NCBI GenBank assembly: GCA_031269065.1
Contig: JAIRWJ010000030.1
Location: forward strand, 1 to 20,937
Origin: Rickettsiales bacterium
GTDB taxonomy: Bacteria; Pseudomonadota; Alphaproteobacteria; Rickettsiales; UBA1997
Reading direction: 5' to 3'
Length of the DNA: 20,937 nucleotides
Part shown: one piece after another, positions 1 to 9,015 of the stretch
Position numbering within the stretch: position 1 is the stretch's first letter
Layout of the letters: every line of letters starts with the position of its first letter
Notes under the pieces: model-generated
Seen by the model: the letters and a program-made list of their open reading frames with translations, nothing else
Databases searched by the model: none
Told to the model about the DNA's origin: nothing
Program-made: the position numbers and the translations under genes

Positions 1-197
1 GAAGCGTTTCTATTCATTTTAGTTGTCCACATACCCAACACCATTAGAATACATTCTAGTTACATTATTGTGTAAGAGTCAATAGATTCGACACAAAAAC
101 TCCCCCCATGCTAACTCCAAATTATGAATCACTACATATCATCTAATTGGATGTTTGTATCACTATTTATGTAGTAATCTCTGTATATCAACAGGTA

Positions 198-226
198 TTG
201 ACATAATCTATAAAAAAGTGTAATAT
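198..226 (+). promoter_or_regulatory. Sigma70-type promoter of the first MORN-like gene
   Basis: A perfect TTGACA -35 (198-203) is followed by a 17-bp spacer and TAATAT as -10 (221-226). The expected transcript start is near 233, giving a leader of about 30 nt before the ATG at 265. The -35 and its flank read TTGACATAAT, the same ten bases as in the promoter of the MORN gene at 17308. Seen directly; promoter activity is inferred. Confidence 0.7.
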
Positions 227-264
227 ATATTAATACGTACTATTTATTAACATTGCGATAAAAA

Positions 265-1485
265 ATGTCTAATAATAAACTAGGAAAAGTTTTTATATTT
301 TATCTCCTTCTGACATTCGCCTCACCCGCCAAGTCAAAGAAGCACATGAATATAGCTAGTGTTAGAAAAGATGCTAGCGGTACCAGTATCAAGTTCTCTG
401 ACAATAGCAGATCGCCCCACAAGGTAGTCCGGGGCCAGACCGTGTCAACTGCTACTTATATTACGCGCTACATTAGGGATGTGATGGATGAGGATGAATT
501 AGGTATTATCTATTCTATTTTTTTCGGCAAGCCCATGTCGATGGAAAGATATAGCGAACCGGGTATTGGCGATGGAGTATTCTACCATGATGTGTCCGCT
601 GCTAAGAAAGTATCCTTGACCGGAATGTTTATCGGGATGTTGCCCACTGCAGTGGAAATGATATCCACGTTTATGAGATTTCCCAAATTAAAAACTGTAC
701 TCATACGTTCAATGAATGTGGCCAATGTCCCGAACCATCTGATACTAAAATCTGTAAAAGGGCTCGAGTCTCTCAGATATACAACAATTGTGCTCGGATA
801 CATAATAACTATAGCCGGAGGTATAAACTATTTGCACAAAAAACGAACGGAGGCAGATTGGGGAATTGATATTCAACCAAATGGATCCACGTTTTTTGGA
901 TACTTTAGGGTTGATGATAGAAAGCTAGAGGGAGAAGGGGTGGCCCTATGGCCAAATGGAATTGGCTACGAGGGAGCATTTGAAAATGGTAGGGTAAAAA
1001 ACAGTCCAAACGGGAGACTAATTCTTTTTCCGGAGGAGGATAAATACACCGTGGAGTTTCCTGGAGAAAAAAACAAGAAATATACTCTACCCGATACATA
1101 TTATTCAAGTGGTGTAAGCTACAACAGTGTGAATAAACTACTTAAATTCGCCGATGGAGATGTTTTCAGAGGAGTCCTCGGTAAAAATGCTGAGGGAATC
1201 TATATACCCAAAAATGGCACTGCGGTCAGAGATACACTCAGAAATGTTCTGAGAAGAAAAAAAATGGGGGAGGAGGGGAAAATGGCTTTTGGTACCGAAT
1301 ATGAGGCTTCGATAGGCGAAAATACAGTACACCAGTTGGATCCGATTTTGAAGGCTATTGAGGAGTCAAGAAAGTCCACGTTGGTGGAAAAAATTTATAG
1401 CAGCGAGATTCTCGCAATTCCTCAGCCACATTTCTGTGGAGTCCAGGAAAAATATGAATACTGCATTGGGGGCACAGTATGGTAG
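265..1485 (+). CDS. Secreted/membrane MORN-like protein, paralogue A
   Basis: This 406-residue protein has no recognised enzymatic function. Residues 1-24 form a signal peptide: MSNNK, then a hydrophobic run to about residue 19 and a likely cleavage near AKS-KK. Two further hydrophobic segments (about 116-136 and 172-190) suggest membrane insertion. The second half holds degenerate MORN-type elements, WPNGIGYEG at 229-237 and FADGDVFRG at 295-303. The protein is closely related to the partial gene at 20112: they share YSEPG, GDGVFY, WPNGIGYEG and LILFPEED, and 31 of 37 residues are identical from WPNGIGYEG to YTVEF. The ATG is fixed by the shared MSNNK start, but there is no Shine-Dalgarno; the upstream sequence is AT-only next to the start. 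The stop is TAG. A secreted effector or envelope protein is possible, but the function is unknown. Confidence 0.88.
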   Translation: MSNNKLGKVFIFYLLLTFASPAKSKKHMNIASVRKDASGTSIKFSDNSRSPHKVVRGQTVSTATYITRYIRDVMDEDELGIIYSIFFGKPMSMERYSEPGIGDGVFYHDVSAAKKVSLTGMFIGMLPTAVEMISTFMRFPKLKTVLIRSMNVANVPNHLILKSVKGLESLRYTTIVLGYIITIAGGINYLHKKRTEADWGIDIQPNGSTFFGYFRVDDRKLEGEGVALWPNGIGYEGAFENGRVKNSPNGRLILFPEEDKYTVEFPGEKNKKYTLPDTYYSSGVSYNSVNKLLKFADGDVFRGVLGKNAEGIYIPKNGTAVRDTLRNVLRRKKMGEEGKMAFGTEYEASIGENTVHQLDPILKAIEESRKSTLVEKIYSSEILAIPQPHFCGVQEKYEYCIGGTVW

Positions 1486-1526
1486 TGCATAGGGAAGCAA
1501 GTATAGTTTCAACCTGTTCGTTATTT

Positions 1527-1548
1527 TTTCGTTGAATTTTAAACGAAA
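1527..1548 (+). terminator. Weak hairpin after the MORN-like gene
   Basis: TTTCGTT (1527-1533) and AACGAAA (1542-1548) form a perfect 7-bp stem with an 8-nt loop, followed by CCGTTTTATC. The stem is AT-rich and the downstream T run is short, so this is at best a weak intrinsic terminator. It overlaps a possible promoter for the next gene. Confidence 0.25.
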
Positions 1549-1560
1549 CCGTTTTATCTA
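1532..1560 (+). promoter_or_regulatory. Possible promoter of the CoA ligase gene
   Basis: TTGAAT (1532-1537) lies 17 bp before TATCTA (1555-1560). Both hexamers are partial matches to the sigma70 consensus. The expected start would leave a leader of about 25 nt before the GTG at 1592. The candidate is suggestive only. Confidence 0.35.
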
Positions 1561-1591
1561 TCAGTTTAGTAATTGTAGTTAGCTTATTTTT

Positions 1592-3679
1592 GTGCTAGAA
1601 ACTTTTTTCAATCCTAAAAGTACGGCCGTTGTTGGGGTATCAGCAGAACCTGCGAAGCTTGGAGCTGTTGTGTTTAATAACCTATTGGCCGCCAAGTATA
1701 GAGGCGAACTCTATGCCATAAATCCCAAAAACGCAGGGCAGCAGCTCTATGGAAAATATTGCTATGGGAGTGTCAGAGACGTTCCCGGCGAACTGGATCT
1801 TGTTGTTATAGTGGTGCCCAGCAAATTGACCATGGGAGTGGTCGACGACTGTGTCACCAAACAAGTAAAAAATATCAGCATAATAACAGCCGGATTTGGC
1901 GAGGTGGGAAACCACGAGCTGGAGGATGCTATCGCCGATAGGTGCAAAAGCAACGGAATAAATTTGCTTGGACCAAACTGCCTGGGTCACATATCTACGT
2001 ACGACAACCTTAATGCTAGCTTTGCCGATGGTTTTCCTGAAAGAGGCAGCATAGCCTTCATTTCCCAGTCCGGTGCCTACTGTTCGGCTATGCTAGACTG
2101 GGCAAGAGAGAAAGAAATAGGTTTTTCTCATTTCATTTCCATTGGTAACAAGGCTCTCCTATCGGAGACGGAGTTGCTCCAGGCCCTAGCGAAGGACGAA
2201 AAAGTGTCCACATTCATATTATATCTGGAATCGCTAAAGAATGGGCAGGAATTTTTGAAGATAGCTAGGGAAATTGTTAAAACGAAGCCTATAATAGTGC
2301 TTGAACCAGGAAAGTCATCCAAAGCCCAGGCGGCAAGTCTGTCCCATACTGGTAATTTGGCTCCGGACTATAGGATTCTAGAATCAGTATTTAGAGAGAC
2401 GGGGATAATACAGGCCCACAGCACACGGGAGCTATTTGGGCTGATAGAAGTTCTACACTACTGCAAACACTCAAATTTCGGTGGGAAAATTGCCATTGTC
2501 ACAAATGCCGGAGGAGTTGGTGTTCTAACCAGTGACCTTTGTGAGGAAAATAATTTGGACATGGCCGAGCCATCATCACAAACCTTAGAGAAACTAAAGG
2601 CTGTTCTGCCAGCCGAGGCAGCTCTCAAAAATCCAATAGATGTTATAGGAGATGCAAAAGCAGACAGATATGAGAATGTCCTTAGCGTACTCTGTGAGAG
2701 TGGAGAATATGAAAACATTTTGGTACTCCTAACACCTCAAATGGTCACAGACCCCGTCGGCACGGCCGAATCTCTGGTGAAGATATCGGAAAAATTCAGT
2801 AATGTGAACATATTTGCATCTTTTCTAGGTGGAGAACGGGTAAGAAAGGCTATAAAAATTCTTGGGGACAATCATATAATCAACTTTGAATACCCAGTCG
2901 ATGTCATAGGACTACTTGGACTTCTTAGAAAAAGAGCATCCGGTATGACCAAAATAATTCCAGTGGACAGTGGCGGAAAGTTGACTGGAGCTCCCAGAGA
3001 CCTGGAAAACGCTGTTGAGGATGCGAAAAAACTCGGTCTATCGAGTTTACCTATGGAGACTGTCAATAGAATTACCGAGTACTATGGGATAGACTGTCCC
3101 AAGTCCGGTAATTTTACAGACAAGACCAGGGCTCTAGATTTCTGTCGGACACTATTTCCAAAACCGGTTGTTCTAAAACTTTCATCCACCGAAGTTCTGC
3201 ATAAAACAGAAATGAAGGGCGTTTTTCTGAACATAGCCAGCGAGGAAAGTTTTAGCGGAGCCTGGAACGATATACAAGCTTCCATAGATAAATTTAAGGT
3301 AACTGGAGCATCCATTCTTGTACAGGAGATGATAGGTAAGTCCACCGAGGTTATAATTGGTGTAAGCAGTAACAAAACGTTTGGGAAAATTCTAGTATTC
3401 GGCAGCGGTGGCATATACACGGAGGTTATGAAAGATACGAGCCTGAGGACTCTGCCAACCACAGCCTTCGGCGAGATGCTAGGAGAAACTAAGGTCGGCG
3501 AGATTCTCAGAGGCGTGAGAGGCGAATCTCCGAAGGCTGTTGGAAAAGTCATAGACCTTCTGGGAAAAATTCAGCGGATTGTGCTCGAACTACCCCAGAT
3601 AACCGCAATAGACATAAACCCCGTTTTAGTAACGGAAGATCGGGCACTGGTGGTAGATTTTAAGATCATAATAAGATAG
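1592..3679 (+). CDS. ADP-forming acyl/acetyl-CoA ligase (fused alpha-beta)
   Basis: This 695-residue enzyme belongs to the NDP-forming acyl-CoA synthetase family, which interconverts acyl-CoA + ADP + Pi and the free acid + CoA + ATP. It can therefore make ATP from acyl-CoA or activate acids. The N-terminal part has the CoA-binding fold, GPNCLG (127-132), SQSGA (158-162) and SHTGNLA (251-257). H252 fits the phosphorylated histidine of the family. The C-terminal part (from about 480) is the ATP-grasp domain, with LHKTE (536-540) carrying the second conserved histidine. Both halves are in one chain, as in many bacterial members, and no GNAT domain is fused. The start is GTG; an in-frame TAG at 1580 lies just upstream, so it cannot be extended far. 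No clear Shine-Dalgarno is present and the stop is TAG. Substrate (acetate, propionate or other) cannot be read from the sequence. Confidence 0.92.
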   Translation: MLETFFNPKSTAVVGVSAEPAKLGAVVFNNLLAAKYRGELYAINPKNAGQQLYGKYCYGSVRDVPGELDLVVIVVPSKLTMGVVDDCVTKQVKNISIITAGFGEVGNHELEDAIADRCKSNGINLLGPNCLGHISTYDNLNASFADGFPERGSIAFISQSGAYCSAMLDWAREKEIGFSHFISIGNKALLSETELLQALAKDEKVSTFILYLESLKNGQEFLKIAREIVKTKPIIVLEPGKSSKAQAASLSHTGNLAPDYRILESVFRETGIIQAHSTRELFGLIEVLHYCKHSNFGGKIAIVTNAGGVGVLTSDLCEENNLDMAEPSSQTLEKLKAVLPAEAALKNPIDVIGDAKADRYENVLSVLCESGEYENILVLLTPQMVTDPVGTAESLVKISEKFSNVNIFASFLGGERVRKAIKILGDNHIINFEYPVDVIGLLGLLRKRASGMTKIIPVDSGGKLTGAPRDLENAVEDAKKLGLSSLPMETVNRITEYYGIDCPKSGNFTDKTRALDFCRTLFPKPVVLKLSSTEVLHKTEMKGVFLNIASEESFSGAWNDIQASIDKFKVTGASILVQEMIGKSTEVIIGVSSNKTFGKILVFGSGGIYTEVMKDTSLRTLPTTAFGEMLGETKVGEILRGVRGESPKAVGKVIDLLGKIQRIVLELPQITAIDINPVLVTEDRALVVDFKIIIR

Positions 3680-3795
3680 CAAAGTTTGGCTTGTATATAA
3701 GCAGTCCCAATGTCGTGTCGCAGCCAATACTGTACTTCCTAGCTGGAGATCCCCTATTCGGCCACCAGAAGTCTTGGGCGACAGACAGTTCATCT

Positions 3796-5583
3796 TCAGA
3801 GAAGCAATAGCCCATCCCTCTGCATGGACCACATTCTTCTGAATAGTCCATTCTCTATGGAAATTAGCTCGCCGATTGTACCATCTTCGACTATTCGACC
3901 ATTTTCCATTACCACTATTCTTTCCATATTTTTCAATGTGGCCAGCCTATGGGCAATGGTTAAAACAGTCCTATCCCGCAGAAGATTTTTCAGAACATCC
4001 TGAATTTCCTGTTCGGTTATGCTGTCAAGTCCGCTGGTCATCTCATCGAAAACTAGAATAGGACTGTCCCTCAGCATAGCTCGGGCTATGGCTATTCTCT
4101 GGCTCTGACCTCCGCTGAGCCTACTTCCTCGCTCCCCAACGATGGTATTCAGGCCGTTTTCCAGGTTCTCTATAAAGTCGAGACAACAGGCTTTCCGGCA
4201 GACCTCTAGTAATTTCTCCTCCGTCACGTTTTCGCTGCCACAGAGAATGTTTTCCCTCACGGTCCGATGAAATAGCGTCGTCTGCTGCGGAATATAGGAT
4301 ATGTTTCCCCTTAGACTTTCCTGAGTCATGGCTGTTCTAATGCTTCGGCCATCGACCAGAATGTCGCCGCTCTCCACATCCTGGAGTCTCAGCAGCAGAT
4401 TTACCAAAGTGGTCTTCCCACTGCCCGAGCGACCCACCAGACCAACTTTTTGCCCGGGCCCAATGTGAAAGCTAAAATTTTCCAGAATGCGACCGGAATC
4501 ACCCCTATACCTAAAATATACATTTTCAAAATCTATGGCCATACTGTCCTTTGGCACCAGCACATTGTCCGACTGATTGCGCACACTTCTCGGCACCAGA
4601 GTGGCTTCAATATTCTGCCTCAGCCTATTCAGCTGTTCTGCCAGTTCAATTATTGTATTCCCTATGAACTTTGTCGTCTGGACCACACTATTCGAGACCA
4701 TCAGAACGAAGAAAATGTCTCCCAAACTCACCAGAGACCTCTGATACAATTTCAGAGAGAGGAAAAGGTTCATCAGAAGAGGTAGACTAGACATGACATT
4801 ACAGAGGAATTTGATAAATATTTTTCCGGCCAGGGCAGATTTTTCTCTGTCAAATAGACTGGCTACCTGCTTTGCTAGCAGCTTTCTCTCCCACTCCTCC
4901 GCAGCAAAATTTTTCACATTGCTGATATTACTGATACTATCATTGACCCTTCCTACAAAAATACTCTTTTCCTCCTCATATTTTTTAATTTTTATCCTCT
5001 GGGCAGAATTACTATAGAAAATCATCATAACGTAAGCCACCATCCACAGCAGATTCAACAGGGAGAGAAGCAAACTTATTCTGTAGAAAAGATAGAGAAC
5101 AAATATTTTAACAAATATATTCACTGTCAGCACATTAACCGCATTGAACAGCAACCTTTCTGTGGTATCGGCTATGGACACAATTCTGGTACTCACTGAA
5201 CCGGCCAAATTTTCTCTGAAAAATTCCATGGACAGTTTTTCCACATAACTAAACAGCTCGACGTAGATATCATTTTTTATTCTGACGAAGAAATGCAGAT
5301 AGATAGCTCTCACCAGGAAATCAAATAGTATATAGAGCAGGCTAAGTAGAGTCAAAGCCAACGTTCCCGCTAGCACCTGACCAATATCTAGGCCAACCTT
5401 CAGTCCGTCCGCCAGAATTCCTAACCTCCGGGGCACCAGCACATCACCCAGACTCGTTGCGATCACATTGAGCAGCACAAACAGCAGCCCGGCGGGAAGG
5501 TACCTTCTCACAAATTCCCAGAGAAACGGATAAACTCTATTTGAAAGCACGGGACACTCACAATTTCTTGATCTCTCCCACAT
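3796..5583 (-). CDS. MsbA-like ABC exporter, fused membrane and ATPase domains
   Basis: This type-IV ABC exporter half-transporter is about 595 residues long and should work as a homodimer in the inner membrane. The N-terminal 320 residues carry the hydrophobic transmembrane segments. The ATPase domain has Walker A GRSGSGKT (384-391), the signature LSGGQ (489-493), Walker B ILVFDE with catalytic Glu (509-514), and the switch His in IAHRLAT (545). All motifs are intact. I chose the ATG at 5583 because GGTGGG lies just upstream; an in-frame GTG at 5607 would add eight residues. Either start overlaps the 3' end of the TPP-enzyme gene, so the two are probably translationally coupled. MsbA-type lipid A export and drug or peptide export cannot be told apart by sequence alone; coupling to a TPP enzyme hints at product export. 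The stop is TGA. Confidence 0.9.
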   Translation of the reverse strand: MWERSRNCECPVLSNRVYPFLWEFVRRYLPAGLLFVLLNVIATSLGDVLVPRRLGILADGLKVGLDIGQVLAGTLALTLLSLLYILFDFLVRAIYLHFFVRIKNDIYVELFSYVEKLSMEFFRENLAGSVSTRIVSIADTTERLLFNAVNVLTVNIFVKIFVLYLFYRISLLLSLLNLLWMVAYVMMIFYSNSAQRIKIKKYEEEKSIFVGRVNDSISNISNVKNFAAEEWERKLLAKQVASLFDREKSALAGKIFIKFLCNVMSSLPLLMNLFLSLKLYQRSLVSLGDIFFVLMVSNSVVQTTKFIGNTIIELAEQLNRLRQNIEATLVPRSVRNQSDNVLVPKDSMAIDFENVYFRYRGDSGRILENFSFHIGPGQKVGLVGRSGSGKTTLVNLLLRLQDVESGDILVDGRSIRTAMTQESLRGNISYIPQQTTLFHRTVRENILCGSENVTEEKLLEVCRKACCLDFIENLENGLNTIVGERGSRLSGGQSQRIAIARAMLRDSPILVFDEMTSGLDSITEQEIQDVLKNLLRDRTVLTIAHRLATLKNMERIVVMENGRIVEDGTIGELISIENGLFRRMWSMQRDGLLLL

Positions 5584-7306
5584 GATTACCCACCGTGGTG
5601 TAATCACTGGATATCTCTACCTCCAGCAGATAGGGCCGTGGTCTACTAAATATTTTGATCAGAGCCTGCTCCACCTCCTCGTCACTAGAAATTCTCGCTC
5701 CCTCTATTCCGAAGGCGCTAGCCAGCTTCACAAAATCCGGATTCTCTAGACCAGCGAAAAGCGGCCTTGCCCTGAACATTCTTTTTTCATTTTCCTTTAT
5801 AAGGCCCAGACACCTATTATTTAAAATAAAAATTAGAACTGGAAGAGCCAACTCCTTCAGAGTCATCAATTCCTGCATTGACATTTGGAAACTGCCATCT
5901 CCGTCAATAACCATAACAGGTTTTTTACCAATTGCGATAGATGCTCCAATCGCCGCCGGCAACCCGGAACCCATAGCCCCCAGATCTGGAGAAGACAATA
6001 TAAGATTTTCTGGATCACTAGGTTTATAGAATTTGAAGGCAAACACTGTGTTCTGTCCGATACCAGTTGTCATCGGTATTTTTCCACCCGTAATGCGGTT
6101 TAGCACACTAAAGAAATATTCTATGTTAACACTCCTACCATTTTCTATAGTTATTTCGAATGATTGTGAAACGGGCGAAATTTCGTCAGTGGTGTAAGAA
6201 TTTGTATAATTATCACCAATGGAATTCAGCCAATTTCTGCAAAACACCAGTGAATCGCATTTTATATTTAAGTTAGCTCTGATGTCTACATCAAACCCAA
6301 ATTTATATTCGTCTACATCGACCCTGGCAATGAAGGCGTTGGGAGCAAAATTTTCCACTGGCCCTATTGTCCTTGGGTGACACCTAGCTCCAATTATTAC
6401 CAGTAAATCGCTGTGCTCCACCACGCCATAGGATCCCCTATCTCCGCTAAGTCCGAGGAGTCCGAAATTGTAGGCATTTCTATCAGATGTCCCTGCCAGG
6501 GGCGCGGAATGAACCAGTGGAATCTTGAATTTTTCTGATATTTGTTGCGCCACCCTATAGGCTCCATTATGGATACAGCCCCTACCAATCAGCATTGATG
6601 GTCTATTTGATCTATTGAAAACGTCAATAAAAGCTCTAAAACCTCTGTTGCCAGAAAAGCTTGCCGAAATTTTTAAGCTTTTTCCAAAAGCTCTGATTTT
6701 TTTAGAGAGTGACATTATTTTGTAGATTTTTAGGATATAGTTGGAATTTCTAACACTACGGCACAGCAATTGTTGGCAAATTTCCACACAAAACGGGCCA
6801 CCCACCGTATACCTGTCGCCCACGCTCCCAAAAATACCAGAAAATGTATTCAACATTTCCCTAAGAGAATTTACATGATGAACTTCTTTACTAAACTTTG
6901 CAGCAATTTCAGATAGGTTATTAATTTTGTATTTGTAGTTTTGGTCATTTTTTATGCTTGCAGTTAGAATTATCATAGGTACAAGCTCTAGATGGGAGGA
7001 TAGCAGCCCACTCACAATATTTGCCACCCCTGGGCCGGGAGTAACTAGAATTACTGGTATTTTACCACTGATCCTGTTGTATCCGATGCCAGCAAATATG
7101 GCAGCCTGTTCATGTCTAGATAGGTAATGGACCATTTTTGAATGTACCAAACTATGGTAAATAGACATGATTGGAGTGCCTGGGTAACCAAAAATGTCAG
7201 TTATACCCTCGTACTCCAGTATTGATATGATTACGTCGGCTAATACCAAGTCATTCCGATTAAAAAATCTAGAGGGGACTCTAGGAAAATTTTCTAGGGA
7301 AGTCAA
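5558..7306 (-). CDS. TPP-dependent acetolactate-synthase-like enzyme
   Basis: This 582-residue protein has the three-domain layout of the acetolactate synthase/pyruvate decarboxylase family: a pyrimidine-binding domain with the catalytic Glu in RHEQAA (E66), a central domain, and a PP-binding domain with GDGS (469-472) through NN (496-497) that binds Mg-TPP. The family condenses or decarboxylates 2-oxo acids. The usual Gln after the PLVVITG-type segment is not present here (ILTASIKN at 113-120), so assignment to true acetolactate synthase is uncertain. No regulatory subunit (ilvN) or other branched-chain genes are nearby. The start reads TTG; an in-frame TAA lies seven codons upstream with no ATG between, and the next Met (residue 47) is inside the conserved fold. 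It runs into the ABC exporter gene with overlap. Glyoxylate carboligase- or sulfopyruvate-type activities remain possible. Confidence 0.88.
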   Translation of the reverse strand: MTSLENFPRVPSRFFNRNDLVLADVIISILEYEGITDIFGYPGTPIMSIYHSLVHSKMVHYLSRHEQAAIFAGIGYNRISGKIPVILVTPGPGVANIVSGLLSSHLELVPMIILTASIKNDQNYKYKINNLSEIAAKFSKEVHHVNSLREMLNTFSGIFGSVGDRYTVGGPFCVEICQQLLCRSVRNSNYILKIYKIMSLSKKIRAFGKSLKISASFSGNRGFRAFIDVFNRSNRPSMLIGRGCIHNGAYRVAQQISEKFKIPLVHSAPLAGTSDRNAYNFGLLGLSGDRGSYGVVEHSDLLVIIGARCHPRTIGPVENFAPNAFIARVDVDEYKFGFDVDIRANLNIKCDSLVFCRNWLNSIGDNYTNSYTTDEISPVSQSFEITIENGRSVNIEYFFSVLNRITGGKIPMTTGIGQNTVFAFKFYKPSDPENLILSSPDLGAMGSGLPAAIGASIAIGKKPVMVIDGDGSFQMSMQELMTLKELALPVLIFILNNRCLGLIKENEKRMFRARPLFAGLENPDFVKLASAFGIEGARISSDEEVEQALIKIFSRPRPYLLEVEISSDYTTVGNHVGEIKKL

Positions 7307-7552
7307 ACAGTATAGCCCGAATAATTATGGTGTTTAAGAGCAATATTGGGATAACTAAACCAGCTATTCGGGTGGATGCTCTAAATTTTAATAATTTTTG
7401 TCAGTATTCCAGTTTTTTTATTTTTTTAATGTACAAATGTTGCCCGGTTTTGTATTAAAAATATGTAAATTTATCTAGGGATACACAGAATGTTAAGCTT
7501 ATGTGGCAGCAAAAATGTCATTTAACAACATTAGAGATTAGAGGAAATAATC

Positions 7553-8683
7553 ATGATAAGGAATAGTGTGTTTAATTTCGGTAAAGTGAGACCATTTTGT
7601 GGAAAATATGCTGCGAAGCATAGTGATTTCTTCAATTTTATTGAGCAATTGAGAGTATCGCTGCCGGACGATTGGTTTTTCAGGCCCCTGAGAGCAGAGA
7701 TAGAAATAACCAATAGGTGCAACCAGAAGTGTCCTAGCTGTGGTATGTATAATCTAAATGACTTAGAGCCAATCTCACGAATAGAAATGCTGAAACTGAT
7801 GAATGATCTGAAAGACAATAGGATACCATCGATGGCAATTACCGGGGGAGAACCTTTTATCGAAAAGGAAACTCTGTTAGAGTTGATACAGCTGGGCAGC
7901 AAAATTGGAGTTGATGTCTCTAAAATTACAACAAATGCCTTTTGGGGACACAGCCTGAAGAGTATCAAAGATAACCTGGACTGCCTTCTGGAGGCTGGTT
8001 TATTGGGGAATAGGTATTTTGTGCCTCTGATAATGATGTCGCTTGGAGAACAAACAGTTTCCGTCGGTAATTTGTCAAATGTTATCCACTATGTGGCACA
8101 GAATTTTAAGGAAACAGAGGTGCACATTGGTGTTTCAAGCCTTAGAACAAATAATATTCATAAAACTGACGCCCTCAGGGATGACTACTTTAACAGATAT
8201 GGTGTGGATTTTCCGGAAAATTTGGTACATATAACATATAGCGATTATGTTAGCAATGATGATAATAACCAAAGCGAGAACACAAAGAAGCGTATGAGAT
8301 CACTGGAAGCCATTGAAAATTGTTATATGTGCTTTGACGAATGTGTCGGCTCTTACGTTTTACCAACTATTTTAATAAAAAAGGATGGCACAGTTTATGC
8401 CTGCTCTTGTTTTAATGTTCCAAAGAAATATTTTACGTTGGGAAATGTATATAGAGAACCGCTTAGATTGATACTGGAGAGAGCAAATAAAAATGATAAT
8501 ATAAGAATAATAAAGGAGTTGGGTATTAGAGGCTTGCTGGCGAAACTCCCAAAAGAGGAGCAAGAAAAGCTCAGGGATGTCTATGTGGATAGCTACTGTG
8601 AAGTATGTAGGATCCTGATGGATAGGATCGGTGAATTAGCTACTGAACCCCACAAAAATAAGATGTCAAAAACTATAAAATAA
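7553..8683 (+). CDS. Radical SAM protein with Cys-rich SPASM-like C-terminus
   Basis: This 376-residue protein carries the radical SAM signature CNQKCPSC (C56, C60, C63), which ligates the 4Fe-4S cluster that cleaves SAM. GGEP (98-101) is the SAM-binding motif. The C-terminal third holds seven more cysteines in a spaced pattern (C257, C260, C264, C284, C286, C349, C352) with LGNVY between, typical of SPASM/twitch domains with auxiliary Fe-S clusters. Such enzymes often modify peptides or cofactors, but no substrate is evident. The start is well supported: AGAGGA (7540-7545) sits 7 nt before the ATG. The gene is transcribed divergently from the TPP enzyme/ABC exporter pair across a 246-bp AT-rich gap. 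It is the only gene here that ends in TAA. The annotation to family is firm; the function is unknown. Confidence 0.9.
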   Translation: MIRNSVFNFGKVRPFCGKYAAKHSDFFNFIEQLRVSLPDDWFFRPLRAEIEITNRCNQKCPSCGMYNLNDLEPISRIEMLKLMNDLKDNRIPSMAITGGEPFIEKETLLELIQLGSKIGVDVSKITTNAFWGHSLKSIKDNLDCLLEAGLLGNRYFVPLIMMSLGEQTVSVGNLSNVIHYVAQNFKETEVHIGVSSLRTNNIHKTDALRDDYFNRYGVDFPENLVHITYSDYVSNDDNNQSENTKKRMRSLEAIENCYMCFDECVGSYVLPTILIKKDGTVYACSCFNVPKKYFTLGNVYREPLRLILERANKNDNIRIIKELGIRGLLAKLPKEEQEKLRDVYVDSYCEVCRILMDRIGELATEPHKNKMSKTIK

Positions 8684-8754
8684 CTTGAAATATGGCTATT
8701 TCAGAGGTCTGGGGACTGTCATACGGACTGAAAGAAAAGTTTAAGATCGCAAAT

Positions 8755-8831
8755 TGGTGCATCCTGAGAGATTCGAACTCACGACCTACAGCTTAGAAGG
8801 CTGTCGCTCTATCCAACTGAGCTAAGGATGC
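8755..8831 (-). tRNA. tRNA-Arg(UCU), CCA encoded
   Basis: Read on the minus strand, the sequence starts GCATCCT, has the D-stem/loop AGCTC..GGATAGAGC, an anticodon loop CTTCTAA with anticodon TCT, and a T-arm containing GTTCGAATC. The 3' strand AGGATGC pairs fully with the 5' end. Discriminator A is at 8758 and an encoded CCA at 8755-8757. It reads AGA, which is heavily used by the genes in this window. Confidence 0.97.
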
Positions 8832-8842
8832 ATTTGTGGGAT

Positions 8843-8870
8843 AGTATATTGTAGTCACTTAAAAAATCAA
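8843..8870 (-). promoter_or_regulatory. Promoter of tRNA-Arg
   Basis: On the minus strand TTGATT (8870-8865) is followed by a 16-bp spacer and TATACT (8848-8843). The predicted start falls only a few bases before the mature tRNA 5' end at 8831, as expected for a single-tRNA unit. Confidence 0.6.
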
Positions 8871-8920
8871 TAAACGAGCCTAAATAAAGGGATTGTGTGG
8901 CAATTGTTACTTTTTTATTT

Positions 8921-8944
8921 CTAATCTCTAGCTTTCTAGATTAG
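8921..8944. repeat. Inverted repeat upstream of the SPOR-ftsB-dnaG operon
   Basis: CTAATCT (8921-8927) and AGATTAG (8938-8944) form a perfect 7-bp stem with a 10-nt loop, itself containing a CTAG/CTAG pair. A T-rich run precedes it rather than follows it on the plus strand, so it does not look like an intrinsic terminator in either direction. It lies in the 384-bp gap 8684-9067, which also holds the tRNA. Confidence 0.5.
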
Positions 8945-8982
8945 GATCCACAGTAACAACCTTTAGTTTGAGTAGTAGTAGA

Positions 8983-9012
8983 CCTGTTTGATAGTTCCGA
9001 TAGAAAAACAGG
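8983..9012. repeat. Inverted repeat CCTGTTT/AAACAGG
   Basis: CCTGTTT (8983-8989) is complementary to AAACAGG (9006-9012), with a 16-nt loop. It is one of three dyads stacked between the tRNA and the SPOR gene start and could be leader RNA structure or a protein site. No T run follows. Confidence 0.45.
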
Positions 9013-9015
9013 CTC

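Noticed and set aside
45..58. Short dyad TAGAAT-AC-ATTCTA at the window start
   Set aside because: Six-base arms in AT-rich DNA with no clear gene relation; chance is a sufficient explanation.
3082..3552. 156-codon frame antisense to the CoA ligase
   Set aside because: It lies fully inside the conserved ATP-grasp coding region, has no recognisable motif or independent evidence, and fits a chance antisense frame.
7501..7566. Short plus-strand frames before the radical SAM gene (also 7429-7458 and 7490-7525) as leader or precursor peptides
   Set aside because: None has a Shine-Dalgarno; they are 9-21 codons long, as expected by chance, and one overlaps the gene's own ribosome site.
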